A stretch of DNA of 64,000 bases from Synergistaceae bacterium UBA6101 (GCA_002428495.1 DIWR01000027.1:82542-146541); one strand, 5' to 3'; counted from the first letter of the stretch, positions 51,096 through 59,453 are shown. Numbers and translations: made by a program. The notes: generated from the letters alone by a model not told the origin.

Positions 51096-52472
51096 TTAGA
51101 TTACCAGTCCTTCGTTAAGGTGCCTGCAGTTCTGGGCGATAGCGTTCATTGAAGCGGCGTTGATCGGATATGCGATCGGCGATGCAGAGAGAAGCGGATG
51201 CGTTGCAACCTGGAATGTGTTGAGTTCTGTCGCCGTCAGTCCCTTCTGTATCGCCAGGCTGAGTATGTTGATCATCTCGCCAACTGTGTCTCCCCCAGAG
51301 ATCTGGGCTCCGAGGATCACACCGGAACATTTTGAGAATATGAGTTTTATCTGAACAGTGCTGCTTCCGGGAAGTGACCCGGGATGACGGTCCATTGTAG
51401 TGAACTCTCCGACATTTATCGTAAAGCCTTCCTGCCTTGCCCTTGCCTCTGTCAGTCCGGCAGCGGCGAATGTCTTGCCAAAGATCTGGGTAGAAAATGC
51501 ACTGATCGTACCCTTGTTGGCTCTGATGAGCCTGAGCTGGAATGCATTGCTTCCTGCGATCTTTGCTTCCATTGCGGCAGTTGAAGCAAGAAGGACTGGG
51601 ACATCCTTGTTTGTGAAGAAACACTTCTTCTCAGCACAGTCTCCTACAGCAAAGATGTCGGGGTCGCTGGTCCTGGTGTACTGGTCAACGATGATCGCGC
51701 CCTTCGCGTTGACATCAAGCCCCGCTTCTTTCGCAAGCAGGCCGTTAGGCCTTACTCCGAGTCCGAGTATTACCAATTCAGCAGGGATCTTGTCGCCGTT
51801 TTCAAGTTCAAGAGCTTCGACTTTTTTATCACCGATAATTTTTTTGACTTTTGTATTGGTTAGGATATTGATGCCCTTTTCCCTCATCATCTTCTCTATG
51901 TCATCTGTGTAACTTTTGTCAAATGCCTGCCAGAGACATGCGTCAGCCATTTCAACGAGAGCAACCTTTTTACCCGTCATGCTGATCTGCTCGGCAAACT
52001 CCACTCCAATGAATCCGCCGCCGATTACGGCGACATTCTCAACTTCTTCAAGCTTCTCCAGGATGGTGTTCAGATAATCCTGGTTCTTGTAAATCGGGAA
52101 TACATTTTCGAATTCATGTCCCGGAATAAATGTAGGGATGATGGGAAGTGATCCGGTTGCGATGACAAGCTTCTTGTAGCTGTATGTGTCATTGTTTTTT
52201 GTGGTCACGGTCTTGTTTTCTTTGTCTATCTTCACAACTGTCCCAACTACAAGGTTGATTTTGGCGTCTACCAGCATCTTGTCAGGGATGACATTTTTGC
52301 TTGTGCAGCGAAGAGTGCCGTAAATGTATGGTATGCCGCAGGGCACCATTACAGCGTCTGTATCCCTGATAACTGTAATGTCGATATCGCCGCCGTATGC
52401 CTTACGTGCCATGGTCGCGCTGAGAATGCCGCCTGCGCTTCCTCCAATTACCAGCAGATCTGTCTTTTTCAT
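51096..52472 (-). CDS. CoA-disulfide reductase / NADH oxidase-type flavoprotein
   Basis: Pyridine nucleotide-disulfide oxidoreductase with a single active-site cysteine in VMVPCGIPYIYG (~residue 45), as in CoA-disulfide reductase, NADH oxidase and NAD(P)H polysulfide reductases. FAD motif LLVIGGSAGGILSATMARK at the start, NAD motif VAVIGGGFIGVEFAEQ at ~150 and the second FAD motif DIFAVGDCAEKK at ~270. 458 residues with the dimerisation domain; no rhodanese domain. Roles in oxygen or disulfide/polysulfide reduction fit an anaerobe. A GACATATGTC palindrome upstream suggests co-regulation with the neighbouring DUF5320 operon. Confidence 0.87.
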   Translation of the reverse strand: MKKTDLLVIGGSAGGILSATMARKAYGGDIDITVIRDTDAVMVPCGIPYIYGTLRCTSKNVIPDKMLVDAKINLVVGTVVKIDKENKTVTTKNNDTYSYKKLVIATGSLPIIPTFIPGHEFENVFPIYKNQDYLNTILEKLEEVENVAVIGGGFIGVEFAEQISMTGKKVALVEMADACLWQAFDKSYTDDIEKMMREKGINILTNTKVKKIIGDKKVEALELENGDKIPAELVILGLGVRPNGLLAKEAGLDVNAKGAIIVDQYTRTSDPDIFAVGDCAEKKCFFTNKDVPVLLASTAAMEAKIAGSNAFQLRLIRANKGTISAFSTQIFGKTFAAAGLTEARARQEGFTINVGEFTTMDRHPGSLPGSSTVQIKLIFSKCSGVILGAQISGGDTVGEMINILSLAIQKGLTATELNTFQVATHPLLSASPIAYPINAASMNAIAQNCRHLNEGLVI

Positions 52473-52529
52473 TTATAAAGTCCCCCTTTGTTTTTTTATT
52501 ACCTATGGTGCATTATTTCACCATTGGAA

Positions 52530-52539
52530 GACATATGTC
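52530..52539 (-). promoter_or_regulatory. Third GACATATGTC palindrome, upstream of the disulfide reductase
   Basis: AGACATATGTCT spans 52529-52540, about 60 nt before the gene start. On the - strand CAGACA with an 18-bp spacer to AATAAT could be its promoter, so the palindrome would again cover a -35 element as in the DUF5320 promoter. A second dyad TGTGA-N5-TCACA lies next to it (52539-52555). Confidence 0.55.
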
Positions 52540-52646
52540 TGTGACATTATCACAAAGGTTTGTTATCTTTATTTTCTAAAAATAGAAATTCTTAATAGCA
52601 GAATTAACGAGCAGGATCGCCTGATCTTAGTTTAGAGGGCAGTATA

Positions 52647-53297
52647 TCAGATCGCTTTTTCAGCAAATTTTGCCCCCAACTCAAAGGCTTTTTGGCAGTC
52701 CTTGGGAAAAACTTCTTTCTTTCTTTTAGCCTTGGCTTCCGGATCGAACATATTACATACTACCTTGGAGTAATCTTCGAACTGGCAGGTATCAAAGCAC
52801 AGAAGTGTTTCTGTTGGTCCAAAGACCATTTTCAAAGCCATCTCGTTGATCTTTATTGGTACGTCCATACCGGTCATCTTCATCATTTCTTCTGTTAAGT
52901 TCATGGTGTAGATAAAAGCTGTATTGATCTTGCCTGGGAAAAGCGATCTTTCGGTATTGCTGTATTCCATATATTGAAAAAGAAGCCGGTCAAGGAAAGA
53001 GGCCATTTCCCCGCTGACCCTGCCGAAATATATCGGGGATCCAAGTATAATGGCATCAGCCTGCTCCACTTTTTTGAATACCTCAGTCAGGTCATCCTGT
53101 ATCGGACAACTGCCGTAGCTTTTCCCATCCTTTGTCTTGCATGCAAAACAGCTTATGCATCCTTTGTAGTTTAAGTCATAAAGATGGATCAGTTCAGTTT
53201 CGGCCCCTTTTGATTCTGCTCCCTCAAGTGCTTTGTTTAAAAGAGTCGCGGTGTTCCATTTTTTCCTGGGGCTTCCGTTAAATGCAATTATTTTCAT
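52647..53297 (-). CDS. NADPH-dependent FMN reductase / iron-sulfur flavoprotein family
   Basis: Flavodoxin-fold protein. The FMN phosphate loop IIAFNGSPRKKWNTATLL is at residues ~3-20, followed by a cysteine segment GCISCFACKTKDGKSYGSCP (compact CX2CX2C-type plus one more Cys), typical of iron-sulfur flavoproteins of anaerobes, and ADAIILGSPIYFGRVSG. 216 residues. Likely an electron carrier or reductase for small quinones or disulfides. It is 33 nt downstream of ddh and might be co-transcribed with the lysine genes, although its function is unrelated. Confidence 0.87.
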   Translation of the reverse strand: MKIIAFNGSPRKKWNTATLLNKALEGAESKGAETELIHLYDLNYKGCISCFACKTKDGKSYGSCPIQDDLTEVFKKVEQADAIILGSPIYFGRVSGEMASFLDRLLFQYMEYSNTERSLFPGKINTAFIYTMNLTEEMMKMTGMDVPIKINEMALKMVFGPTETLLCFDTCQFEDYSKVVCNMFDPEAKAKRKKEVFPKDCQKAFELGAKFAEKAI

Positions 53298-53330
53298 TTA
53301 TGGTCCCTCCGTTTTAGGCAATTATCAGCT

Positions 53331-54323
53331 CTATAGCATCGTCGACCTGAGCTGTCCCGGGGAAAGCGGTGACAATAATGCCGGAGGAAGGTCAAAGACT
53401 GTGCGGCATCCGGTCTCGCCCCTGCTGCTGAGTCTGTGTACCGCTCTGGCACATGCGACCAGGAAGCTGGAAGTGAATTCAGGGTTTGATTCCAGCGCCA
53501 GTCGGAACTCTATGGTATGTTTATTCTCCCTGTTGACTCCTGTCCGGCCGGTCCGGATCACAAACCCTCCGTGAGGAAGTTTGCAGTGTTCTGACTGCAT
53601 CTCTTCAGTTGAGATAAATGTTACGGTGGTGTCGTAATCGGCAAAATAGTTGGGCATGTTTTTGATCTTTTTTTCTATGCTCTCTTTGTCTGCGCCCTCT
53701 TCCACCACTACATAACATTCTCTTGTATGTTTTTCGCGCGCTGTCAGGCTGGGACATTCTCCATTACGGACTGCCTCGACATTGCATTCCACCGGGACGG
53801 TATACTGGATCGCACTGACCACTCCGGGGATCCTGCGGATCGCATCGGAGTGTCCCTGGCTTACCCCGGGACCCCAGAAGGTGTATCCGTGTCCCTCAGG
53901 CAGTACAGAAAGGGCGTAAAGACGCATAAGGGAAAAATATCCCGGGTCCCATCCCGCGGAGATGAGGGCAATATGTCCTCCTGCTTTGGCAGAATTGTCA
54001 ACTGCCTCGAAGTGCTTCGGTATGTTCTGATGGGTATCGAAGCTGTCTATTATATTGAACATGCCGGCAAGTTTTGGTGACATCTCAGGCAGGTCAGCTG
54101 CGCTCCCGCAGCATATAATCATTACATCGACCCTGTCCTTCAGCGACTTTATATCGGACATTGCTATGACAGCCGCGTTCTCTGTCATTAGTTTAAGTGA
54201 GGAAGGGTCTCTCCGAGTGACTACTGCGACCAGCTCCATGTCTTCATTTTGCATGATGGCTGACTCTGTGCCCTTGCCGATGTTGCCGTAACCTGCGATG
54301 GCTATGCGAATTGGTTCTGTCAT
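53331..54323 (-). CDS. ddh: meso-diaminopimelate D-dehydrogenase
   Basis: Reductively aminates L-2-amino-6-oxopimelate to meso-diaminopimelate in a single step, bypassing the succinyl/acetyl pathway. IRIAIAGYGNIGKGTE (Rossmann), IDSFDTHQNIPKHFEAVD, ISAGWDPGYFSLMRLY and FWGPGVSQGHSDAIRRIPGV are hallmark blocks of the family. 330 residues. The start overlaps the dapB stop as ATGA, so dapA-dapB-ddh form a minimal DAP operon, feeding both lysine and peptidoglycan. Ddh occurs in few lineages, among them Synergistota and Bacteroidota. Confidence 0.93.
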   Translation of the reverse strand: MTEPIRIAIAGYGNIGKGTESAIMQNEDMELVAVVTRRDPSSLKLMTENAAVIAMSDIKSLKDRVDVMIICCGSAADLPEMSPKLAGMFNIIDSFDTHQNIPKHFEAVDNSAKAGGHIALISAGWDPGYFSLMRLYALSVLPEGHGYTFWGPGVSQGHSDAIRRIPGVVSAIQYTVPVECNVEAVRNGECPSLTAREKHTRECYVVVEEGADKESIEKKIKNMPNYFADYDTTVTFISTEEMQSEHCKLPHGGFVIRTGRTGVNRENKHTIEFRLALESNPEFTSSFLVACARAVHRLSSRGETGCRTVFDLPPALLSPLSPGQLRSTML

Positions 54324-55063
54324 CTTATAATGTCCTCCATTCCGTAATATCCTGCAGGTTTTCCCTGCAGGAACTTTGCTGCGCAGATAGCTCCCTCTGC
54401 AAAGAGGGTGCGGCTGAATGCCTCGTGTCTTAAAGAAAGCTGCTGTGTATCTGTAGTTATGTAAACTTCATGATCTCCGACGATATCACCCATGCGCAGA
54501 GAGTGGATAGTTATATCGTCCGGGTCTCTCCTCTCGAAGCCGCTGCGGCCGCATTTGATGACAGCCCCGGGTCGGACCGATGTGAGCGCGTCTGCAAGTG
54601 TCATGGCAGTCCCGCTTGGGGCATCTTTCTTACGGTTGTGGTGTTTTTCAACTATTTCAATATCTGCTTTCGGGAAAGCACGGGCCGCCTGTTTGGCAAA
54701 TTCGATGAGAAGCGCCACGCCGATGGACATGTTGGATGCATGGAACAAAGGTATCTTTAGAGCAGCTCTTCTGATGACCGCAAACTCTTCCTGAGTGTGT
54801 CCCGTAGTCGCTATGACCACAGGCAGACCCCGGGTGATGGCATATTCAGTCAATGCTTCAGCAGTTGTGTGAAATGTAAAGTCAATAATAACGTCAGCCG
54901 GGCCGGTGTATTCTGTCAATGAGGAGAAAACGCCGCGGCAGCCTCCTGTTACATCAACTGCTGCCGCCAAAGTGGCGTCAAGGTCTGCAGACTCTTTTTG
55001 TATCATGGACACGATCTCGCTGCCCATCCTTCCGTTTGCTCCGTTAACAATTACCCTCATCAT
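54320..55063 (-). CDS. dapB: 4-hydroxy-tetrahydrodipicolinate reductase
   Basis: NAD(P)H reduction of hydroxy-tetrahydrodipicolinate in DAP synthesis. Nucleotide motif VIVNGANGRMGSEIV at residues ~4-18, DFTFHTTAEAL, the block FHASNMSIGVALL and the active-site stretch EIVEKHHNRKKDAPSGTAMTLADAL, where the H-H-x-x-K and K-D-A-P-S-G-T residues are intact. 247 residues. Overlaps dapA and ddh by 4 nt each (ATGA), so the three are tightly coupled. Confidence 0.96.
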   Translation of the reverse strand: MMRVIVNGANGRMGSEIVSMIQKESADLDATLAAAVDVTGGCRGVFSSLTEYTGPADVIIDFTFHTTAEALTEYAITRGLPVVIATTGHTQEEFAVIRRAALKIPLFHASNMSIGVALLIEFAKQAARAFPKADIEIVEKHHNRKKDAPSGTAMTLADALTSVRPGAVIKCGRSGFERRDPDDITIHSLRMGDIVGDHEVYITTDTQQLSLRHEAFSRTLFAEGAICAAKFLQGKPAGYYGMEDIIR

Positions 55064-55950
55064 ACTGATATCCCCTCGGCTCTCATGAGATCTATCATTT
55101 TGTTGAACTTGACCTCGTCCATTTCCGTAAGAGGCATGCGGATATCAGGTTCGCAGAAGCCCATAGCCGCCATAGCCGCTTTGACAGGTATAGGGCTGAC
55201 TTCGCTGAAGATTGCGTCTATGAGAGGCCGGTAACGGAACTGAAGCGCCGCGGCGCCCTTTATGTCACCGGCAAAGAACCTCTTGCATATCTCCCCCGTC
55301 TGTACCGGAAGGATATTGGAAAGGACAGATATGCAGCCCATTGCTCCAACAGCCATTAGAGGCACGATCTCGCCGTCGTTTCCGGAATAGAGCGTCAGCC
55401 CGCCGTTTAGTCTGGACATTGTATCTACGATCTTGTCTATATTGCTGTTTGCTTCCTTTATTGCAACGATACGCTCATGTTTAGCAAGCTCCGCATATGT
55501 CTCAGGTTCGATCGCGGTTCCGGTCCTTGAGGGTACGTTGTAGACGATGAGAGGAATGGAGCTCGCGTCCGCAATTGCGCTGAAGTGGCGGACAAGCCCC
55601 TTCTGTGTTGTCTTGTTGTAGTAAGGGGTCACCGAAAGGGATGCGTCAGCTCCGACCTCACCGGCAAAGCGAGTCAGTGAAATGGCATAGGCTGTATCGT
55701 TGCTTCCGGTGCCTGCTATCAGAGGAACTCTGTGGTTGACGTGGCCTACTGCAAAATCGATCACGCTCCTATGCTCGTCATCAGACATCGTTGAGCATTC
55801 TCCTGTTGTGCCGCATACCAGAAGGGCGTCGATACCCTCCTCAATCTGCCAGTCGATAAGACGGCCAAATTTATCGAAGTCGATCCCCTGACCTTTAAAA
55901 GGCGTTATAAGCGCTGTAGCGATCCCGGTGAAAATTATTTTCTTTGACAT
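55060..55950 (-). CDS. dapA: 4-hydroxy-tetrahydrodipicolinate synthase
   Basis: Class I aldolase condensing pyruvate with aspartate semialdehyde. GTTGECSTMSDDEH, YNVPSRTGTAIEPETY (tyrosine of the relay) and IVAIKEANSNIDKI with the Schiff-base lysine are clear. 296 residues. ATG 55950 follows AGGAGG by 9 nt. It is the first gene of dapA-dapB-ddh. The upstream gap holds a plausible -35 (TTGACT) but no riboswitch I could identify. Confidence 0.96.
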   Translation of the reverse strand: MSKKIIFTGIATALITPFKGQGIDFDKFGRLIDWQIEEGIDALLVCGTTGECSTMSDDEHRSVIDFAVGHVNHRVPLIAGTGSNDTAYAISLTRFAGEVGADASLSVTPYYNKTTQKGLVRHFSAIADASSIPLIVYNVPSRTGTAIEPETYAELAKHERIVAIKEANSNIDKIVDTMSRLNGGLTLYSGNDGEIVPLMAVGAMGCISVLSNILPVQTGEICKRFFAGDIKGAAALQFRYRPLIDAIFSEVSPIPVKAAMAAMGFCEPDIRMPLTEMDEVKFNKMIDLMRAEGISV

Positions 55951-56087
55951 CGATCTTAACCTCCTCTTTTCTGTACACTAAAGTAACTGACAGTCAAAGA
56001 TCCGTCATTTTTACTTAAATACATACTTTCTGTATATTTTCGGTTTATTTTTTACTATATGAGTGCAATGGAATGTTTGAACATATA

Positions 56088-56122
56088 TAAAAACTTTAAG
56101 AGGAAATCAAAACTCCCTTAAA
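56088..56122 (-). terminator. Rho-independent terminator behind the glycosyltransferase transcript
   Basis: On the - strand TTTAAGGG (56122-56115) pairs with TCTTAAA (56102-56095 region) over about 8 bp with a G-U, followed by GTTTTTATAT. It lies ~260 nt past the glycosyltransferase stop, so a long 3' tail would be transcribed before termination. Confidence 0.6.
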
Positions 56123-56380
56123 ATTCGCAAAGGTTATCATATAAAAGAAGAGTTGTACAGTACTATTAAGAAAAAAATGAAAAGTATGTTAGCTTTACCG
56201 CTGTCTTTTCCCTGACAAGTTCTCCCCGATGTACGCATCTCCTGAAAGTGTAAAGACCATTACGGAGCGTTGCCTTTCTGTATTTATTACAGAACTTCTC
56301 ACCTCCCTTTTTGACTGAAAAAAATTTGTTGTCGAAAGCTTCTTTAACGCTCCACTCTTTCCAGATCCATTATCTTACCC
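56123..56380 (-). other. Transcribed-looking non-coding tail with a stem-closed RNA domain
   Basis: A 258-base stretch without a supported gene between the glycosyltransferase stop and the terminator at 56088-56122. On the - strand GAGAAGTTCT (56300-56291) pairs with AGAACTTGTC (56223-56214), 9 of 10 positions. The enclosed ~67 nt contain CTGTA/TACAG and CGCTCC/GGA..GCG hairpins. A start-less 67-codon frame and a 34-codon GTG frame also cross it, neither recognisable. It could be a structured 3' UTR, a small RNA or a decayed gene. Confidence 0.35.
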
Positions 56381-58528
56381 TTATCGCTCATCGGACGCAT
56401 TGTCAAACAATTGGCTAATTTCACGCTCAACATGTCGCCTCATTTTCTTTTTAGAATTTACAATATAAAAAATTATGTTTTGCTTTAACAACCGACCGGC
56501 TTCTAAAACAAAGATTTTTTCTAGTTTTATTGTTCGCATTTGTGAACGACCGAAATCATAAAGCGCAGAACATCTCCAATAAGTGTTTAGCTCTTCATAA
56601 AAAATACGGTCATCACCATAATATCCAATCAGCTGCGCCCCAACTTTTGATTCAATGTGATCGATCACAGTATTGTTTATGATATGCGCAAATGATCTGA
56701 CAGGTTGGCCCAAAGAAAGTGGAAAGCGTGAAAAGCGATATGGTGATTGAGAACTTGTCAGTCTTCTGTATGCTACCAACTTGGTGCGTAAGCCGGGAAG
56801 GGCTTGAAAGTTTTTCTGTGCATTTTCAAAAACATCGAGTGGCATAGTATAAATTGAGCTTAACACATTCACCTGTCGATAATAATATCCGCTTGCCAGC
56901 AGAATTCTTTCAACATAATCCGCACAATTTGATTTTTTTACATCGTATTTACATTCACCTTTGCTGAATTCTTCCTCGATTTTTGCCGCCTCTGCATGCA
57001 TTCTTTGAATGGCTTCCGATGAAACTCCTTTTACACGAAATCCTAGCGTATCTCGACCGTATGCCACTCCATATGTACTGGTATGCTCATAATTGTCCGA
57101 CGTTGGATTAACGCCGAACAAATAATCCGACATCTTCATATTTTGGAGTAAAAGTGATTTTTTTTCAGGATCCGCATGATGGTTTGAACTATACACCATA
57201 TCACCAATGCGAATTGCGATATGCCCAAATGGATTTCCCATAGCTATGTACTCATCTTCTTTTGAAGAAGAGTATGAAAGCAAAATTTCAATATCTGCAG
57301 GTAAGTCTTTTTCCAACTGAGCCAGCGCACTTTGAATATTGCGGGCTGAATGTCCATTTTCCAAACCAAATTCCGAACTGAAACTACGCGGCACAATTTT
57401 TGGATTTAGAAGGAAATCCACTATCTTGCTGATATTCATGTTTTCGCGGAATCCTTGTTGTGCTTTTAGCATGGAAGTTTGTTTTGCAACATCTTTAAGG
57501 AGCGACTGTGCCTGGCCGCCAATTTCCTTCACTGAGTAATTTATTTCAGCTAGCCCGAGTCTCGCGAAGAATTCTGCGTTTTCTTTTTCATGTCCGCTTA
57601 TCACACTCAATAATATCGTAGGTTTTCCCAGGACAAAGGCTTCTGACGGAGCTAGCCCTCCTGCCTTGGTTATAAACAAGTCAGACGCATTAATAAACGA
57701 AACTAAGTCAGTTTGGGGAATAAATCCCATGATCTCCAACTTAACATGCTTAGGCATCTGTTGCTCAATTTGGTGCAATGCTTCAAATTGTTTTTTATTA
57801 CGGCCACAAACAGCAATAATTTGCAGCGGTTGTTCTGCCGCATCAGCTAAGCTTATGACAATTCCCTGAAAATCTCCTACCCCTTCTTTACCGCTGGCAA
57901 GCACAATAGTTTTAATTAATGATTGGAATCCGATTTGATCCAAGCATTTTTTTGAAATATCTGAATCAGTTTCCTGAACATTTACCGGCATGCCGGAAGT
58001 CTCAAACAAATCAGAGAACACGCCGGATTCCAGCCAGCTTGTTTCTAAGGCAGGGTGCGCTAAAAAAGTCCGATCGATCCTTTTGGATATTCGGGGAAAG
58101 TACCCGACAAAATAATCGGTATGAAGCCAACCAATTTTGATGTTTGGCATCAGGGCTTTCTCTCTTAAATTGCCCAATATTTGTGCTGCACCATAGTGTG
58201 TTGCAAAAACAGCATCAGGATCTTCCTCCAAAATGTACTCATAAACCTTTTGTTCTGAATATTCGCTTGGCAAGCAAGTTAATGAAGCTACGCACTTTCC
58301 CCGTTCCTGCATGGTTTGAAACAAATTATCAAACAAAAGAGGTAAGTTTTGTGCGACAAACCAATAGAGTTTTTCATTAAGCATTCTTGTTATCGGGTCC
58401 ATAAATTCACGAATATCTTTTTGTAAAATTATGGCGCAAGGATCTTTTTTTAGAATTTCTTTCTCGATCGAACAAGCGGCGCTAATGTGTCCCTGTCCAA
58501 TTGAAGAGTAGAATATTATAATTTTCAT
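56381..58528 (-). CDS. Lipid-type (MGDG synthase-like) glycosyltransferase fused to a LRAT/NlpC-P60-like domain
   Basis: Residues ~1-375 look like a GT28/MGDG-synthase-type glycosyltransferase. IIIFYSSIGQGHISAA (GQGH at 11-14), IKIGWLHTDYFVG, a conserved LASGKEGVGDF after the linker and the donor-binding loop FITKAGGLAPSEAFVLGKP (~286-303) match UgtP/MGD1 proteins, which glycosylate diacylglycerol. Residues ~410-560 add a second domain with FGHIAIRIGDMVYSS (His 436) and, ~100 residues later, VKKSNCADYVERIL (Cys 535). This His-before-Cys order is that of permuted NlpC/P60 enzymes such as LRAT and HRASLS lipid acyltransferases. The last 150 residues are unassigned. 715 residues, A/T-rich, no signal peptide. 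A palindrome upstream matches one before the adjacent TetR gene. Confidence 0.72.
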   Translation of the reverse strand: MKIIIFYSSIGQGHISAACSIEKEILKKDPCAIILQKDIREFMDPITRMLNEKLYWFVAQNLPLLFDNLFQTMQERGKCVASLTCLPSEYSEQKVYEYILEEDPDAVFATHYGAAQILGNLREKALMPNIKIGWLHTDYFVGYFPRISKRIDRTFLAHPALETSWLESGVFSDLFETSGMPVNVQETDSDISKKCLDQIGFQSLIKTIVLASGKEGVGDFQGIVISLADAAEQPLQIIAVCGRNKKQFEALHQIEQQMPKHVKLEIMGFIPQTDLVSFINASDLFITKAGGLAPSEAFVLGKPTILLSVISGHEKENAEFFARLGLAEINYSVKEIGGQAQSLLKDVAKQTSMLKAQQGFRENMNISKIVDFLLNPKIVPRSFSSEFGLENGHSARNIQSALAQLEKDLPADIEILLSYSSSKEDEYIAMGNPFGHIAIRIGDMVYSSNHHADPEKKSLLLQNMKMSDYLFGVNPTSDNYEHTSTYGVAYGRDTLGFRVKGVSSEAIQRMHAEAAKIEEEFSKGECKYDVKKSNCADYVERILLASGYYYRQVNVLSSIYTMPLDVFENAQKNFQALPGLRTKLVAYRRLTSSQSPYRFSRFPLSLGQPVRSFAHIINNTVIDHIESKVGAQLIGYYGDDRIFYEELNTYWRCSALYDFGRSQMRTIKLEKIFVLEAGRLLKQNIIFYIVNSKKKMRRHVEREISQLFDNASDER

Positions 58529-58586
58529 TTTCTTATTCCTTCTGATGTAAAAAGATGTTTTGAAGTAATAAATGGCATGATTATTC

Positions 58587-58598
58587 TGACTTAAGTCA
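58587..58598. promoter_or_regulatory. TetR-type operator upstream of the glycosyltransferase
   Basis: TGACTTAAGTCA is a perfect 12-bp palindrome 59 nt before the glycosyltransferase start. It differs by one base from TGACTTGAGTCA in the promoter of the TetR gene next door, which points to one repressor for both. Confidence 0.65.
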
Positions 58599-58654
58599 AT
58601 TAATTAGATTAAAAGACACTCATACATTGTTGAGCTTAATATGATCTCGTCGAA

Positions 58655-59272
58655 CTACACCGGGATATGTAACTCCCCTTCGGGCAATCCCAGTGCATTC
58701 TCAACAAGCCGCTTTGCAAACTTTTTTTGGTATTCTAAAATATCAGCCGCTTCTTTTTCATATATGGCTTCAACATAGCACTGAATAATGGACATTATCG
58801 AGTTAGAAACGGCTTTGGGATGAGGGACGGAAAAAATTTGTTTTCTTTGCCCTTCTTTAATAATACTTAATAAATATGGAGCAATTAATTTTTTTACCTG
58901 TCGAAATACCTTATCCATAAGATGAAGATATTGATCATTATAAAGGAAATCCAATAATAACCCTTGTTTTCCCTGAATTGTAGCGAGCAAAATATTTGCC
59001 ATTAACTCTATTTTTCGAGGCAGAGAAATTTCTGTAGAGTCTGCGACCGCATCAATAGCTGTTCGAAATTTTGATAAATGCCGATTAATCAGTGCGTCAA
59101 TAATTTCTTCTTTAGAAGAAAAATAGTAATAGAATGTGCCTTGGGCCACACCGACCTTTTTTACGATATCACTGATCATCGTAGGTTGATAACCACGCTC
59201 GTAAAAGAGTGTTTCAGCAGCATCCAAAATTTCATTTATTCTTATCTGCGGATCCTGAGGCGGTCGGGCCAT
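58655..59272 (-). CDS. TetR/AcrR-family transcriptional repressor
   Basis: The N-terminal helix-turn-helix INEILDAAETLFYERGYQPTMISDIVKKVGVAQGTFYYYFSSKEEI is textbook TetR (residues ~11-56). The C-terminal ~140 residues form the variable ligand and dimer domain, without a recognisable subgroup. 205 residues. Its promoter (perfect -35 and -10, 18 bp apart) is followed at once by TGACTTGAGTCA, so autorepression is likely. The same palindrome precedes the adjacent glycosyltransferase, the probable target. A lipid-like inducer would fit the neighbour but is speculation. Confidence 0.9.
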   Translation of the reverse strand: MARPPQDPQIRINEILDAAETLFYERGYQPTMISDIVKKVGVAQGTFYYYFSSKEEIIDALINRHLSKFRTAIDAVADSTEISLPRKIELMANILLATIQGKQGLLLDFLYNDQYLHLMDKVFRQVKKLIAPYLLSIIKEGQRKQIFSVPHPKAVSNSIMSIIQCYVEAIYEKEAADILEYQKKFAKRLVENALGLPEGELHIPV

Positions 59273-59290
59273 TTATTACACCTCATTATT

Positions 59291-59333
59291 TGACTTGAGT
59301 CATATTATATATATTAAAACTATACCCTGTCAA
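59291..59333 (-). promoter_or_regulatory. tetR promoter with operator
   Basis: On the - strand TTGACA (59333-59328), 18 bp, TATAAT (59309-59304), then the dyad TGACTCAAGTCA (59302-59291) starting one base after the -10. This is a classical autorepression layout. The start codon follows about 20 nt later, after GAGGTG. Confidence 0.75.
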
Positions 59334-59359
59334 GCATCAATGTATCTGTGTGTACTCAA

Positions 59360-59408
59360 CGAGTCTTTTGATATGACGAACCTTTTCACGTCAGGCTCTT
59401 TATGTCTC
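59360..59408 (-). pseudogene. Short relic similar to the 3' end of rlmD
   Basis: The + strand sequence TCAGGCTCTTTATGTCTC at 59391-59408 is identical to 61316-61333 inside rlmD, and the flanking ~25 bases remain alignable with small gaps. On the - strand the rlmD copy encodes ARDIKSLISNGYVIK; here RDIKSL is followed by a stop. It looks like the decayed end of a second rlmD-like gene. No other part of such a gene is visible nearby. Confidence 0.35.
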
Positions 59409-59453
59409 TGGAAATGATCAAAAAGATTAAAACTACATATTCAATTCGATAAT

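Noticed and set aside
55951..56380. Lysine (L-box) riboswitch before dapA
   Set aside because: I looked for the AGAGGTGC core and the downstream conserved blocks and did not find them. A terminator at 56088-56122 also separates the structured stretch from dapA.
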